A stretch of 64,000 bases of DNA from Bacteroidota bacterium (GTDB lineage Bacteria > Bacteroidota > Bacteroidia > Flavobacteriales_D > Crocinitomicaceae). Under the pieces are notes generated by a model, which saw only the letters and a program-made list of their open reading frames with translations, was not told the DNA's origin and did not search any database. Position 1 is the first letter of the stretch; each line of letters starts with the position of its first letter. A program made the position numbers and the translations under genes. Location: the NCBI GenBank assembly GCA_024280295.1, contig JAJRQK010000005.1, positions 62,001 to 126,000 on the forward strand. Reading direction: 5' to 3'. Shown here piece by piece: positions 8,364 through 16,917 of the stretch.

Positions 8364-8408
8364 TGTAACAAAGGTCACAGGTTCAGAAAGGTTCAAGTCG
8401 TTAATTTG
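8364..8408 (+). promoter_or_regulatory. Crp/Fnr-type dyad plus -7 element, DUF2892-rhodanese promoter
   Basis: TGTAACAAAGGTCACA at 8364-8379 (one mismatch, GTCAC). TTAATTTG at 8401-8408 differs from TAnnTTTG at one base and sits at exactly the same 29.5-bp spacing. It lies 27 bp before the DUF2892 start. Confidence 0.68.
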
Positions 8409-8434
8409 TATAAACCAAAGAAAAATTATCGATT

Positions 8435-8635
8435 ATGAAAAAGAATATGGGAATGGCAGACAGAGTGATTAGATTGATTATCGTAGGAGTAATTGCTACA
8501 CTTTACTTTATGGAAATTATTCAAGGAACATTGGCATATGTTTTGCTAGCTGCAGCTGGAATCTTCTTACTTACAAGTTTGATCAATTTTTGCCCACTCT
8601 ACAAAATAATTGGAGTAAAAACATCAAAAAAATAG
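8435..8635 (+). CDS. DUF2892 small membrane protein (YgaP-like transmembrane part)
   Basis: 66 residues with the family start MKKNMGMADRVIRLIIVGV, two hydrophobic helices (about 11-28 and 33-52) and the conserved NFCPLYKIIG end with one Cys. In YgaP the same membrane domain is fused to a cytoplasmic rhodanese; here it is a separate gene 16 bp before a rhodanese gene, so the pair is probably a split version of that architecture (inference), although the rhodanese next door is exported. Controlled by the promoter at 8364-8408. Confidence 0.92.
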   Translation: MKKNMGMADRVIRLIIVGVIATLYFMEIIQGTLAYVLLAAAGIFLLTSLINFCPLYKIIGVKTSKK

Positions 8636-8651
8636 AACTAAAAATGTCGTT

Positions 8652-9146
8652 ATGAAGCAACTTATTCTCATTTTATTTGCAACTGTGTCCTTCGGATCTT
8701 TCGGTCAAATTCAGAGTAGAAGCTACAGTGCCATGCTCTACAAATTGTTGGATCATACAGTAGAAGAAATCAGTGTTAGCGATGCTTCTGAAGTAAGTAA
8801 CTTGACTTTATTTCTGGATGCTCGCGAAAAAGATGAGTTCGAGGTTAGTCATATTAAGGATGCCAAATGGGTAGGTTATGATAACTTTAGAATGAAGCGA
8901 ATGGAAGGGATTCCTAAGGACAAAGAAATTATTATCTATTGTTCAGTTGGTTATCGCAGTGAAAAAATTGGTGAGAAGCTTGAAAAGGCTGGTTATACTA
9001 ATGTTAAAAATCTATACGGAAGTATTTTCGAATGGGTAAATCAAGGACATGCTGTTTATGACAATGATGGTAATGAGACAATTAAAATCCATGCATTCGA
9101 TAAAGACTGGGGACAGTGGTTGCTTAAAGGCGAAAAAACATATTAA
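8652..9146 (+). CDS. Exported rhodanese-domain protein
   Basis: 164 residues with an N-terminal signal peptide (hydrophobic 3-18, cut near FGQ) and one rhodanese domain (about 40-135): LFLDAREKDEFEVSHI and active loop YCSVGYRSEK (catalytic Cys about 99). The C-terminal 30 residues (DKDWGQWLLKG) are outside the domain. Co-transcribed with DUF2892. Together with the lipoprotein at 7002 this makes two extracytoplasmic rhodaneses in the locus. The gene ends before a pair of strong hairpins that separate it from the convergent operon. Confidence 0.92.
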   Translation: MKQLILILFATVSFGSFGQIQSRSYSAMLYKLLDHTVEEISVSDASEVSNLTLFLDAREKDEFEVSHIKDAKWVGYDNFRMKRMEGIPKDKEIIIYCSVGYRSEKIGEKLEKAGYTNVKNLYGSIFEWVNQGHAVYDNDGNETIKIHAFDKDWGQWLLKGEKTY

Positions 9147-9164
9147 ACCTAAACCTTTTAATCA

Positions 9165-9233
9165 TTGAGAAATGTTCCTTTCTCAATACGTTAATGAAAG
9201 AAGCCGTTCGAAATTGAGCGGCTTCTTTGTTTT
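9165..9233. terminator. Two tandem hairpins between convergent transcription units
   Basis: Hairpin 1 has perfect 8-bp arms TTGAGAAA (9165-9172) and TTTCTCAA (9179-9186). Hairpin 2 has perfect 10-bp arms 9197-9206 and 9219-9228 (AAAGAAGCCG core) followed by a T-rich run to 9235, a classical intrinsic terminator for the plus-strand rhodanese. It could also end the minus-strand operon whose last gene stops at 9312. Confidence 0.8.
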
Positions 9234-9311
9234 TTGAAATTTCAACTGAATCTATCTAAATTTGCTTTAACTAGTTATTTTCAAGCGATCTAAAAAAGAT
9301 TAGAATCAAAC

Positions 9312-10127
9312 TTAAGTTTTAAGCTTTCTATAAAAAATCGCGAAGTTACCAGCAAGTAGTGCTATTACAATGGCATTCGGAATTTCAAGGCATTCTAGTC
9401 CAGCAATAAGAAATGCCATTATTATACCATAAATTATTTGCGCATTTGTGCCAATTGGTGATGTTTTTGGTTCCACAATTACGGCTGCACCTATGAAAAG
9501 GATGATAATCAAGTAAGAAAACGACTCATAGGCGTCTAATGTAACTCCTACAAGAAGTGATGTCGCAATAAAGCTAATCGCCAGTGGATGCTTTCGAACC
9601 CTTGCTACATTAAAAATCAATGCTAGCAATATTGGTAAAATTGAAATTGGAATTTCTTTTCCGGCAATAGGAAATCGAATGTCAATTCCTGTAAAATCCA
9701 TTGGTGGAACATTCAAAAATGGAACTACAAATGATAAAAGCGTGATTATTCCTATTGTAAAAACAACAGGGTTGAAAATATTCATTCCTTTGTATTTCAC
9801 GAAAAACTTAGAAACATATAACAAGAGAATAACAAGAATCCCTCTTACTGGCTCTGGATCTGCGTGAGAAAGCATAAGGATAATTAAGAAAGTGCTAATC
9901 ATCGAGTTGATGTACTTCTTGGATTTATCAAATGCTGCGCTAAATACTAAATGAAGCACGCTGGAAATAACAATCAGTCCAACGCCGAGTAGTGCAAAAT
10001 GAAGTCCATCATCAATTCCATCAACAATAAATACATTGGCAATTTTCAAAATTGTTAGCATAATTAGAAACACCAGAAAGTGATGGTATGTCGTTAATTT
10101 GCCTGCTAGTTGCTTAAATTTGCTCAT
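9312..10127 (-). CDS. RnfD/NqrB-like membrane protein
   Basis: 271 residues, about eight hydrophobic segments. The segment EPKTSPIGTNAQIIYGIIMA resembles the conserved region near the flavin site of RnfD (DPVTSP...G). RnfD/NqrB are ion-translocating electron-transport subunits; here there is no RnfC, G, A or E gene nearby, so it is an orphan homologue of unknown activity. Last gene of the TetR-headed operon, 10 bp after DUF2141. Possible role: coupling electron transfer to the membrane in the same stress response as the efflux pump (speculative). Confidence 0.72.
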   Translation of the reverse strand: MSKFKQLAGKLTTYHHFLVFLIMLTILKIANVFIVDGIDDGLHFALLGVGLIVISSVLHLVFSAAFDKSKKYINSMISTFLIILMLSHADPEPVRGILVILLLYVSKFFVKYKGMNIFNPVVFTIGIITLLSFVVPFLNVPPMDFTGIDIRFPIAGKEIPISILPILLALIFNVARVRKHPLAISFIATSLLVGVTLDAYESFSYLIIILFIGAAVIVEPKTSPIGTNAQIIYGIIMAFLIAGLECLEIPNAIVIALLAGNFAIFYRKLKT

Positions 10128-10137
10128 AACTATTGAT

Positions 10138-10593
10138 TTATAGATAAATTACTTTTACGCGCTTACTCATGTTCGAACTAACATAAAAACTCGCTTTTTT
10201 GAAACTAGGTCGATTAGTAAACCCTATCGATGTGAAATTGGAAAACCCTATTCCTTCAATGGGCATGATCCAGCCTTTTTTGATTTTTCCATCTTCATTC
10301 TCATCATGTAAAATGTTCACAGCATACCTGCCTTTAGGAAGGTTTTTAAACGTAACATAAGCACTATAGCTCTTTATTTGACCAATTTTTTTGCGGTAAT
10401 ATTTCTTATACTTTTCGTCTGGAATGGTTCCGTCTTTGTTATACAAGGTGAACTGAATATGACCCTTTGAGTTTCTTAGTTGATTGACTTTTACTGTAAG
10501 TGAATACATTGTTACAGACTTACTTTTCTGAATCGAAAGTAAAGTGAATGCTATTATAGCTAGAGTCAATCCATATTTAAAGATATTTTTCAT
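10138..10593 (-). CDS. DUF2141 secreted protein
   Basis: 151 residues with an N-terminal hydrophobic signal (about 7-22) and one beta-sandwich DUF2141 domain: LTVKVNQLRNSKGHIQFTLYN, then GRYAVNILHDENEDGKIKKG and the terminal GIGFSN segment. The LHDENEDGK stretch is the family signature. Function unknown; such proteins are often beside RnfD-like or efflux genes. Lies 29 bp after the RND gene and 10 bp before the RnfD-like gene. Confidence 0.85.
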   Translation of the reverse strand: MKNIFKYGLTLAIIAFTLLSIQKSKSVTMYSLTVKVNQLRNSKGHIQFTLYNKDGTIPDEKYKKYYRKKIGQIKSYSAYVTFKNLPKGRYAVNILHDENEDGKIKKGWIMPIEGIGFSNFTSIGFTNRPSFKKASFYVSSNMSKRVKVIYL

Positions 10594-10622
10594 AGAAATT
10601 ATTTTAGTATTAATGATTCGAT

Positions 10623-13600
10623 TTACTGCTCTATAATTGGTATTGCAGACTTGTTCGATAGTTTCTTTTTCCCAAATCGCTCTTTAATGCTATCAACGAC
10701 ATAGTAAACAACAGGAACTAAGAAGACTGTGAGAATTAATGATGATGAAACCCCTCCAATAATAACCCAGGCTAATCCATTTTTCCATTCACTTGCAGTA
10801 CCAGTTGCAAGAGCGATAGGTAACATCCCGACAATCATTGAGATACTCGTCATTAAAATTGGACGCATTCGACCTTTTCCAGCAACAATTAGGGCTTCCT
10901 TATAGTGCATTCCTTTCGCCTTTAATTGATTGGTGAAATCGACAATTAGAATGGCGTTCTTTACAACAAGTCCCATTAACATGATCAATCCGAGAAGAGC
11001 AAATAAGCTTAAATGACTGATCGATAGATTGAGAGCTAAGAATGCGCCAATTATCGCAACAGGAATCGAGAATAGAACCACGAATGGATACACGAAGCTG
11101 TCGTAGAGCGCAACCATGATCAAGTAGATGAGTAAGAATGAGATAAGCAACACTGATCCAAGTGCACCGAAACTATCATTCTGACGCTTTATATCACTAC
11201 CCCAAGTCATGTTAACTCCTTCTGGTAATGGGTTTTCTTTCAAATAAGCAACCACATCATCGGCAACACTTCCCGAAGGGCGTCCTAATGCATCAGACGT
11301 TAGGGTTACCGCGGCTTGTCGATCTTTACGCTCTAACAGTGATGGTGAATTATCTCGAACAACTTCTGCGAATTGTGAAACCTTAACTGGAATACCTTTT
11401 GGATTGATAATCGTTAGGTTCTCCAAATCTTGTTGATTCTGGCGGTCAATATCGTCCAGAATAATTCTGATCGGATATTCCGTTCCATCTTCTGTCAGAC
11501 TTGCATCATTGTTACCTGTAATTGCCACTCTAAGATTAATTCCGACGTAAGCCGTGTTCAATCCAAGTCGTTGCATCTTATCTTTATCAGGCACAATTTT
11601 GTACTCTGGACTTCCTTCCTCAACAGATAGTCGAACGTTATCTGATCCTGGAATATCTTGGATGATTGATTTCAAATCCTCACCAGTTTTCATCACAACA
11701 TCAATGTCAGAACCGCTTAGAGTGAACTCAACCGGCGCAGATCTTGGAATAAGTCCAAGTGCGGACATCGAGTAGTTGATTCCGGGGTGTTTCTCTTGAA
11801 GTGCATCACGAAGATCCTTCATAAACACTTCTGTACGCTGATCATTACGCTTGTTTTTTGATTTCAATTGGATCGTAAACTCAGTTTTATTAGGAGAACC
11901 AACACCAAGACTTCCTATTCCAGTACTCGGACCTCCGATATTACTAAAAACAGTTGCCACATCATCTTGATGTAAAATGAAATCTTCAATTTTCCTTGAT
12001 ACGATGTTATTCTCCTGTATTGAGGTCGATTTATCGTATTCCAGAGCGAGTCGGAACTTGCCTTGATCTCCAGTAGAAATCAACTCGGCGCCGATAATGT
12101 TTTGCTTCATCATCACACCAGTAAGTCCAAATAGTGCAAGGACTATCCCAACAAATGCGAGTTTATGAGAGAGTACCCATTTAAGTCCGCGACCATACCA
12201 TTCTGTGAAGGCGTCAAGTTGTTTTTCGAACCATATCAAGAATTTATTGAAGATATTCTTCGGTTTCAGGTCTTCGGATTTCCCGATTCGGGAGGCCATC
12301 CAAGGAGTTAATGTAAATCCAACTAATAAACTCGTCAGGGTAGAGGTGATAACAACTACAGAGAATTGCTTGAGCATATCTGCTACGAATACTTGAATGA
12401 ATAGGATTGGTAAGAACACTACAATATCCACAAGGGTAATTGAAAGTGCAGAAAAACCAATTTCCATTCTTCCGTCCATTGATGCTTCGCGCTTGCCTTT
12501 CCCCATATCTAAGTGACGTTGGATGTTCTCTAAGACTACGGTGGCATCATCTACCAAAATTCCAATGATGAGTGACATCGCTAGAAGAGTCATCAAATTC
12601 AAAGTGTAGCCGAGCATCCACATAACTGCAAAAGCAGTGACTAGGGAAGTTGGAATAGCAACCAAGACGATTAATGAATTACGGAAACTTCGAAGGAACA
12701 AGAGCATCACGATCGAAACGAGAATCACAGCCATGATCAAATCCTCAACAACTGATTCAACTGCTGCAATAGTGTTGTCGGTGCTGTCATCCGCTATAAT
12801 GAATTTAACGTTCTTCGATGCAAACTGTTCTTCAATATCTTTAATTTTGGCCCGAACTGCTGTGGAAACATCAACAGCATTCGCATCTCCTTGCTTTTTT
12901 AGCAGAATTCCGATTCCATTTTTTCCGTTGTAACGATTAATTGAAGTGATCTCTTTTACGCCATCAACAACTGTGGCTATGTCTTTTATATAAACAGGAC
13001 TCCCAGGTATTGGCATGGCAACTTGAACATTTTCGACATCTTCAATTGTCTTGAATTTCCCTGTGAGTCGCACCGAGTTACTTTCTGAGTTGTTTTGAAT
13101 TTTTCCGGCTGGAAGATCTAATCCAGATCGATTTATCATCTCAACTACTTGAGGCAGTGAAATGTGATACAATCTCAATTTCTCTTGATCAATTTTCACT
13201 TGAACTTCTCGCTCTTCACCACCTAATAATGTAAGTTCAGCCACACCCTTTATCTGCTGAATTTGCGGCAAGAACTCATCTTGCATCATTTGATAAAATT
13301 CAGTAGAAGTGTAATCACTTGTCGCACTAATTGACATTATAGGAAGGTCATTTGGAGACACTTTACTCATTTCTGGGCTTAATATCTCAGCGGGCAAATC
13401 CTTTCTGATATTGTCGATGTAACGCTGTGCATCTTGCATGGTCTGATTTAAATCTGTACCATAATTGAGGTTGGCAATAATAACAGATGCGTTCGGCAGA
13501 GATTTAGTTACAAGATACTCGACACCTTCAAGGTTGGACAATGCATCCTCTATTTTACGAGAGACGGAGGTTTCAACTTCCTGCGGATCTGCACCAGGGT

Positions 13601-13751
13601 AAACAGTCTTAATCACCACAACAGGTTGATTGAAGTCGGGCATCAACTCATAGCTTAGGTTTCGATAACCAATGTAGCCCAACAGGACGAATACACTGAA
13701 TATCACTATGATGAGTGATGGTCTTTTAATTGATATTTCGGTAATATTCAT
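10623..13751 (-). CDS. RND efflux transporter permease (HAE1/AcrB type)
   Basis: 1042 residues, full length for the family. Two repeats of a TM1 + large periplasmic loop + TM2-6. TM4 has the proton-relay pair in GILVDDATVVLENIQRH (Asp-Asp), typical of hydrophobe/amphiphile exporters and unlike metal exporters such as CusA. The second half has GLVVKNAILIVDF, GRMRPILMTS. Inner-membrane pump of a tripartite system with the adaptor (5 bp upstream) and TolC-like channel. Substrate unknown. Probably controlled by the TetR protein at the head of the operon. Confidence 0.95.
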   Translation of the reverse strand: MNITEISIKRPSLIIVIFSVFVLLGYIGYRNLSYELMPDFNQPVVVIKTVYPGADPQEVETSVSRKIEDALSNLEGVEYLVTKSLPNASVIIANLNYGTDLNQTMQDAQRYIDNIRKDLPAEILSPEMSKVSPNDLPIMSISATSDYTSTEFYQMMQDEFLPQIQQIKGVAELTLLGGEEREVQVKIDQEKLRLYHISLPQVVEMINRSGLDLPAGKIQNNSESNSVRLTGKFKTIEDVENVQVAMPIPGSPVYIKDIATVVDGVKEITSINRYNGKNGIGILLKKQGDANAVDVSTAVRAKIKDIEEQFASKNVKFIIADDSTDNTIAAVESVVEDLIMAVILVSIVMLLFLRSFRNSLIVLVAIPTSLVTAFAVMWMLGYTLNLMTLLAMSLIIGILVDDATVVLENIQRHLDMGKGKREASMDGRMEIGFSALSITLVDIVVFLPILFIQVFVADMLKQFSVVVITSTLTSLLVGFTLTPWMASRIGKSEDLKPKNIFNKFLIWFEKQLDAFTEWYGRGLKWVLSHKLAFVGIVLALFGLTGVMMKQNIIGAELISTGDQGKFRLALEYDKSTSIQENNIVSRKIEDFILHQDDVATVFSNIGGPSTGIGSLGVGSPNKTEFTIQLKSKNKRNDQRTEVFMKDLRDALQEKHPGINYSMSALGLIPRSAPVEFTLSGSDIDVVMKTGEDLKSIIQDIPGSDNVRLSVEEGSPEYKIVPDKDKMQRLGLNTAYVGINLRVAITGNNDASLTEDGTEYPIRIILDDIDRQNQQDLENLTIINPKGIPVKVSQFAEVVRDNSPSLLERKDRQAAVTLTSDALGRPSGSVADDVVAYLKENPLPEGVNMTWGSDIKRQNDSFGALGSVLLISFLLIYLIMVALYDSFVYPFVVLFSIPVAIIGAFLALNLSISHLSLFALLGLIMLMGLVVKNAILIVDFTNQLKAKGMHYKEALIVAGKGRMRPILMTSISMIVGMLPIALATGTASEWKNGLAWVIIGGVSSSLILTVFLVPVVYYVVDSIKERFGKKKLSNKSAIPIIEQ

Positions 13752-13756
13752 AGCTC

Positions 13757-14815
13757 TTACTTGTTAATGATTGCGTTCACGTTTGCTCCATCGTAAATAT
13801 TGATGAATCCTGAGGTAACAATTACATCGCCTGCTTTTAAGCCACTTGAAACAACTGACTTGTTCTTTATTCGATTGGAAATTGTGATGTCTTGAAGTAC
13901 AGATTTACTATCTCTAATAATATAGACTTGAGGTTTTATACTCGAACCAACAATTGATGATGAAGCAATCAAAATAGATTCGTCGTTCTTATTCCCTTCA
14001 AATTCAACTCTTCCGAACATATTAGATTTGATTTCATTTTCTAAAGAATTATCTACTTCGAATTGAATAGGGAAACTATTCCCCATATTGCCTTTACTAC
14101 CTATCATAATGACTTTTCCGTTCACTTTCATGTTTGGAAATGCATCGACTTTGATGACGTAAGACTTGTCCATTTCAAATATCCCTAGCCGTGATTCTGC
14201 AACATTTACGGTAAATTTTAAGCCAGAAATATCTGTGATGATCAATAGCGGAATCCCCGGTGCAGAAAAGGCTCCAACTTCCATCATTTTCTTAGTTACA
14301 ACTCCGTTGAAAGGTGCTCTAATTGTTGTCTTTTGGATAGTTGTCAACAATGTTTGGCGTTGATTTTTAGCAGCTCTTAGGGCTAGTTCTGTCTTTTCGA
14401 GTTTAACTCCTTCAATCGCCCCAGAATTCACCAAAGTAGTGTATCGTTCAACGTCAGTTTCAAGTCCACTGATTTGAATGTTAACGGTTTGAACTTGTAA
14501 GCGAAGAAGCTTGTCATCTAACTTAATCAAAGCCTGTCCTTTTCTTACGTTGTCTCCCTCGTTAGCGTAAATTGCTATGATTTTACCTTGGACATCTGAG
14601 TTTAATTTAACTTCCATTTTAGGGTTAAATGTTCCAGTGAAGTTATATGCAGCATGCTTACTTGCAATGTCTACTTTTTCTGCTTTTACATTAATTGATA
14701 GCTCTTTATCGTAGTGATAAATTCTGTTTTCTGAGATCTCCTTGTTTCCTTTTAATTGGATAACAATTATTGCAGCGAGCGCTACTAAAATCAATATTCC
14801 TACAATTTTTTTCAT
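13757..14815 (-). CDS. RND periplasmic adaptor (membrane fusion protein)
   Basis: 352 residues. N-terminal membrane anchor or signal (about 3-22), biotinyl-lipoyl-like half (GKIIAIYANEGDNVRKGQALIKL), alpha-helical hairpin (about 105-150), second lipoyl half (IRAPFNGVVTKKMMEVGAF) and C-terminal beta-barrel/proximal domain (AGDVIVTSGF). Links the RND pump to the outer-membrane channel. Four bp gap from the TolC gene and 5 bp to the pump gene, so the three are tightly co-expressed. Confidence 0.94.
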   Translation of the reverse strand: MKKIVGILILVALAAIIVIQLKGNKEISENRIYHYDKELSINVKAEKVDIASKHAAYNFTGTFNPKMEVKLNSDVQGKIIAIYANEGDNVRKGQALIKLDDKLLRLQVQTVNIQISGLETDVERYTTLVNSGAIEGVKLEKTELALRAAKNQRQTLLTTIQKTTIRAPFNGVVTKKMMEVGAFSAPGIPLLIITDISGLKFTVNVAESRLGIFEMDKSYVIKVDAFPNMKVNGKVIMIGSKGNMGNSFPIQFEVDNSLENEIKSNMFGRVEFEGNKNDESILIASSSIVGSSIKPQVYIIRDSKSVLQDITISNRIKNKSVVSSGLKAGDVIVTSGFINIYDGANVNAIINK

Positions 14816-14819
14816 CGTT

Positions 14820-16142
14820 CTATTCTTTTATGTTTCCTGTTAAACTTTTGAGTGATAAATCCGCTTTTTGATATTCAATAATTGCTGTGAGATTTTCCTG
14901 TTGCGTTTCTCTTAATGTAATGCTGGTTGAAATTATCTCACTTATTGTGGACACGCCATGATAGTATTGTACTGTAGTTTGATCATAGATTGATTGAGCA
15001 AGTTCTATTTGAGATTGACTTGTGTTAACTCTTCGCTCTGCAATTGTCCGTTCTAGTCGGGCATTTGCTATTTGCATGTCATTCTTGTCTTTTATTAAGC
15101 TTAATTGTAATCCACTAGATGAAATTTCGATTTTCTTTTGCTTGATTTTCCTACTCGTAACTGTGCCATTGAAGAGGGGGTAGGTAATATTAAGTCCTGC
15201 AAACCCTTGTGCATAAAAATCTAAGAATCGATTCGGCTCTTGATCGTATCCAAATCCTGTTGTACCATAAGACCCGTATAATGAAACTGATGGCAACTTA
15301 GATCGTTTTAATGTTGTTAGTTCTGTCGATAACAATTTACTGCGTGTAGTTGCTAATTGAAAATCTAGGTTGTAATTCAAATCGAGTTGTCCTCCTGTTG
15401 AGTATTCAATGTGAGAATCAATGCTGATTTGTTGATCTAGCGATATTCCCATCATAAATTTCAACCCGTTTAATACTTGTGCAATACGATTTTCAACTTG
15501 CTCTCGATTTGATTGAAGTTGTTCGACTTGAAGAGCAACACGATCAACATCAGTCCCTTTTGCCAATAACTGTTCTTCAACTAACTGAAGAGTGGTGAGA
15601 AGCTTTGTACTGCTCACAAGATTACTATCGATAAATGATAATTGATGCTCAAGAACTTGCGCGTTATAGTATAGATAGGTAATTTCCAGAATGAGTTCAT
15701 CTTCAGATTTCTGATGTTGAATTTCAGAAAGTTCCATTCCAATTTTTGTTGCTTCTATTGCACCGTAGATCTGTGAATTATAGATAGGCGCTCTCAACTG
15801 GACTGATGCATTAATATTATGTGGGACTCCAAATTGGGCAACTTTGAATTGACCATCAGGACCTCCAAACACTGATAGTGGCATTAATTGAGTTGGTAAA
15901 TCCATGAAATATTTGTAATCACCTAAGAGGATTACTTTGGGAATCAAATTAGCTTTTGCTTCCCCATTTTTCTCTGTATTCAGTTCCATATTCGCCTTTG
16001 AAACTTGAAGGCTTTTATTCTGAATTAGTGCCGTATCGATGCATTGTTGAAGGCTCCAGACTTGACCAAAAGTAGATGTGCCTAGCATTAAGATTACCAG
16101 AAGGGTAAGTGATTTTCTAGGTGTGTGAATGTTTACTAACAT
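14820..16142 (-). CDS. TolC-family outer membrane efflux protein
   Basis: 440 residues with a signal peptide (hydrophobic about 12-25, ending GTSTFGQ) and two outer-membrane efflux protein repeats containing long amphipathic helices; WSLQQCIDTALIQNKSLQVSKAN is the typical start of the first repeat. Provides the outer-membrane exit duct for the RND pump encoded immediately downstream. First structural efflux gene in the operon after a 40-bp gap from the cupin gene. Confidence 0.93.
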   Translation of the reverse strand: MLVNIHTPRKSLTLLVILMLGTSTFGQVWSLQQCIDTALIQNKSLQVSKANMELNTEKNGEAKANLIPKVILLGDYKYFMDLPTQLMPLSVFGGPDGQFKVAQFGVPHNINASVQLRAPIYNSQIYGAIEATKIGMELSEIQHQKSEDELILEITYLYYNAQVLEHQLSFIDSNLVSSTKLLTTLQLVEEQLLAKGTDVDRVALQVEQLQSNREQVENRIAQVLNGLKFMMGISLDQQISIDSHIEYSTGGQLDLNYNLDFQLATTRSKLLSTELTTLKRSKLPSVSLYGSYGTTGFGYDQEPNRFLDFYAQGFAGLNITYPLFNGTVTSRKIKQKKIEISSSGLQLSLIKDKNDMQIANARLERTIAERRVNTSQSQIELAQSIYDQTTVQYYHGVSTISEIISTSITLRETQQENLTAIIEYQKADLSLKSLTGNIKE

Positions 16143-16182
16143 AGTGTTGCAATTTTTTTTTGTTTACGAAGGAGAGTTTTCG

Positions 16183-16470
16183 TTATTTAATTAGTAGAAG
16201 CTGACTATCCTTTAGTCCGTCAACCCAATGAAGTACGTGGGGTTCAATTTTCACATAATCACCAGAATTTAGCACAGAACTAAATTCCTGTACATTCTCA
16301 AATTTGACTTGTCCATTTAAGCAAATCAAAAGAGCTGGAACGTTGGTTATATGCTCTTTTAATCTTGCTCCTTCTAGGATTTGAAGGGAAAGAATTTTCC
16401 CTTCCTCTGCACCAAATAATTTGAGTGCAGAGACCTCTTTATTTTTATCGTGTAGCTCTAAAGTATTCAT
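16183..16470 (-). CDS. Small cupin-domain protein
   Basis: 95 residues forming a single cupin barrel: the central part NVPALLICLNGQVKFENV and SGDYVKIEPHVLHWVDGLKDSQLLLI match the two cupin motifs, with a His in each (HITN, HVLHW) as possible metal ligands. No signal peptide. Start overlaps the stop of the lipoprotein gene by ATGA, so they are coupled. May bind a small molecule or metal related to the efflux response; no enzyme activity can be assigned. Confidence 0.8.
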   Translation of the reverse strand: MNTLELHDKNKEVSALKLFGAEEGKILSLQILEGARLKEHITNVPALLICLNGQVKFENVQEFSSVLNSGDYVKIEPHVLHWVDGLKDSQLLLIK

Positions 16471-16916
16471 TCGAAATAGGTGTTATAGGATTTAATACTT
16501 GCTTTAATTTCCATCAGTTTTGTCTTCCCTTCATCTGTAGATTTGACATGACTCATTTGATCAACTAAATCAATGTAAGGTAAAAGCCAAACGTGTAGAA
16601 TATCGTGAGCTTTACCAGTCATTGAACAACTCGAAGTAAGTTTGTTGACATTCACCATTAGTCCGTCTCCTAAACTTTGGTAATCCTCCAAAGAACTGCC
16701 ATCAAAAGATTCGATGCTGTTGCTCATTACGAGAATAGGAGGGAGCATCCCTTCAACTACCTTCCACTTTTTTCCATTATTTAGTTCTAGACCTTCTTCC
16801 GCCTCATTGGACTCAATAATATCTGTTCCATTTGATGTTGTGGATTCTGATTCACTCGAACAGGCAGTCAATAAAATTGAAACTCCTGTGATATAGAAAA
16901 TGTTTTTTACGTTCAT
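16467..16916 (-). CDS. Lipoprotein of unknown function
   Basis: 149 residues with a lipoprotein signal and lipobox LTAC (Cys19), followed by a Ser/Thr/Glu-rich linker. The C-terminal 80 residues look helical and carry CSMTGKAHDILHVWLLPYID, a possible His/Met/Cys ligand cluster. Not recognised as a named family. Starts 1 bp after the TetR stop codon and overlaps the cupin gene, so it is firmly part of the efflux operon; a periplasmic ligand-binding role is conceivable. Confidence 0.75.
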   Translation of the reverse strand: MNVKNIFYITGVSILLTACSSESESTTSNGTDIIESNEAEEGLELNNGKKWKVVEGMLPPILVMSNSIESFDGSSLEDYQSLGDGLMVNVNKLTSSCSMTGKAHDILHVWLLPYIDLVDQMSHVKSTDEGKTKLMEIKASIKSYNTYFE

Positions 16917-16917
16917 A

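Noticed and set aside
9165-9186. Possible attenuator
   Set aside because: It lies after the last gene of the plus-strand unit, so a terminator is the simpler reading.
10623-13751. Heavy-metal RND exporter (CusA-like)
   Set aside because: The TM4 motif has the Asp-Asp pair of HAE1-type pumps, not the CusA pattern.
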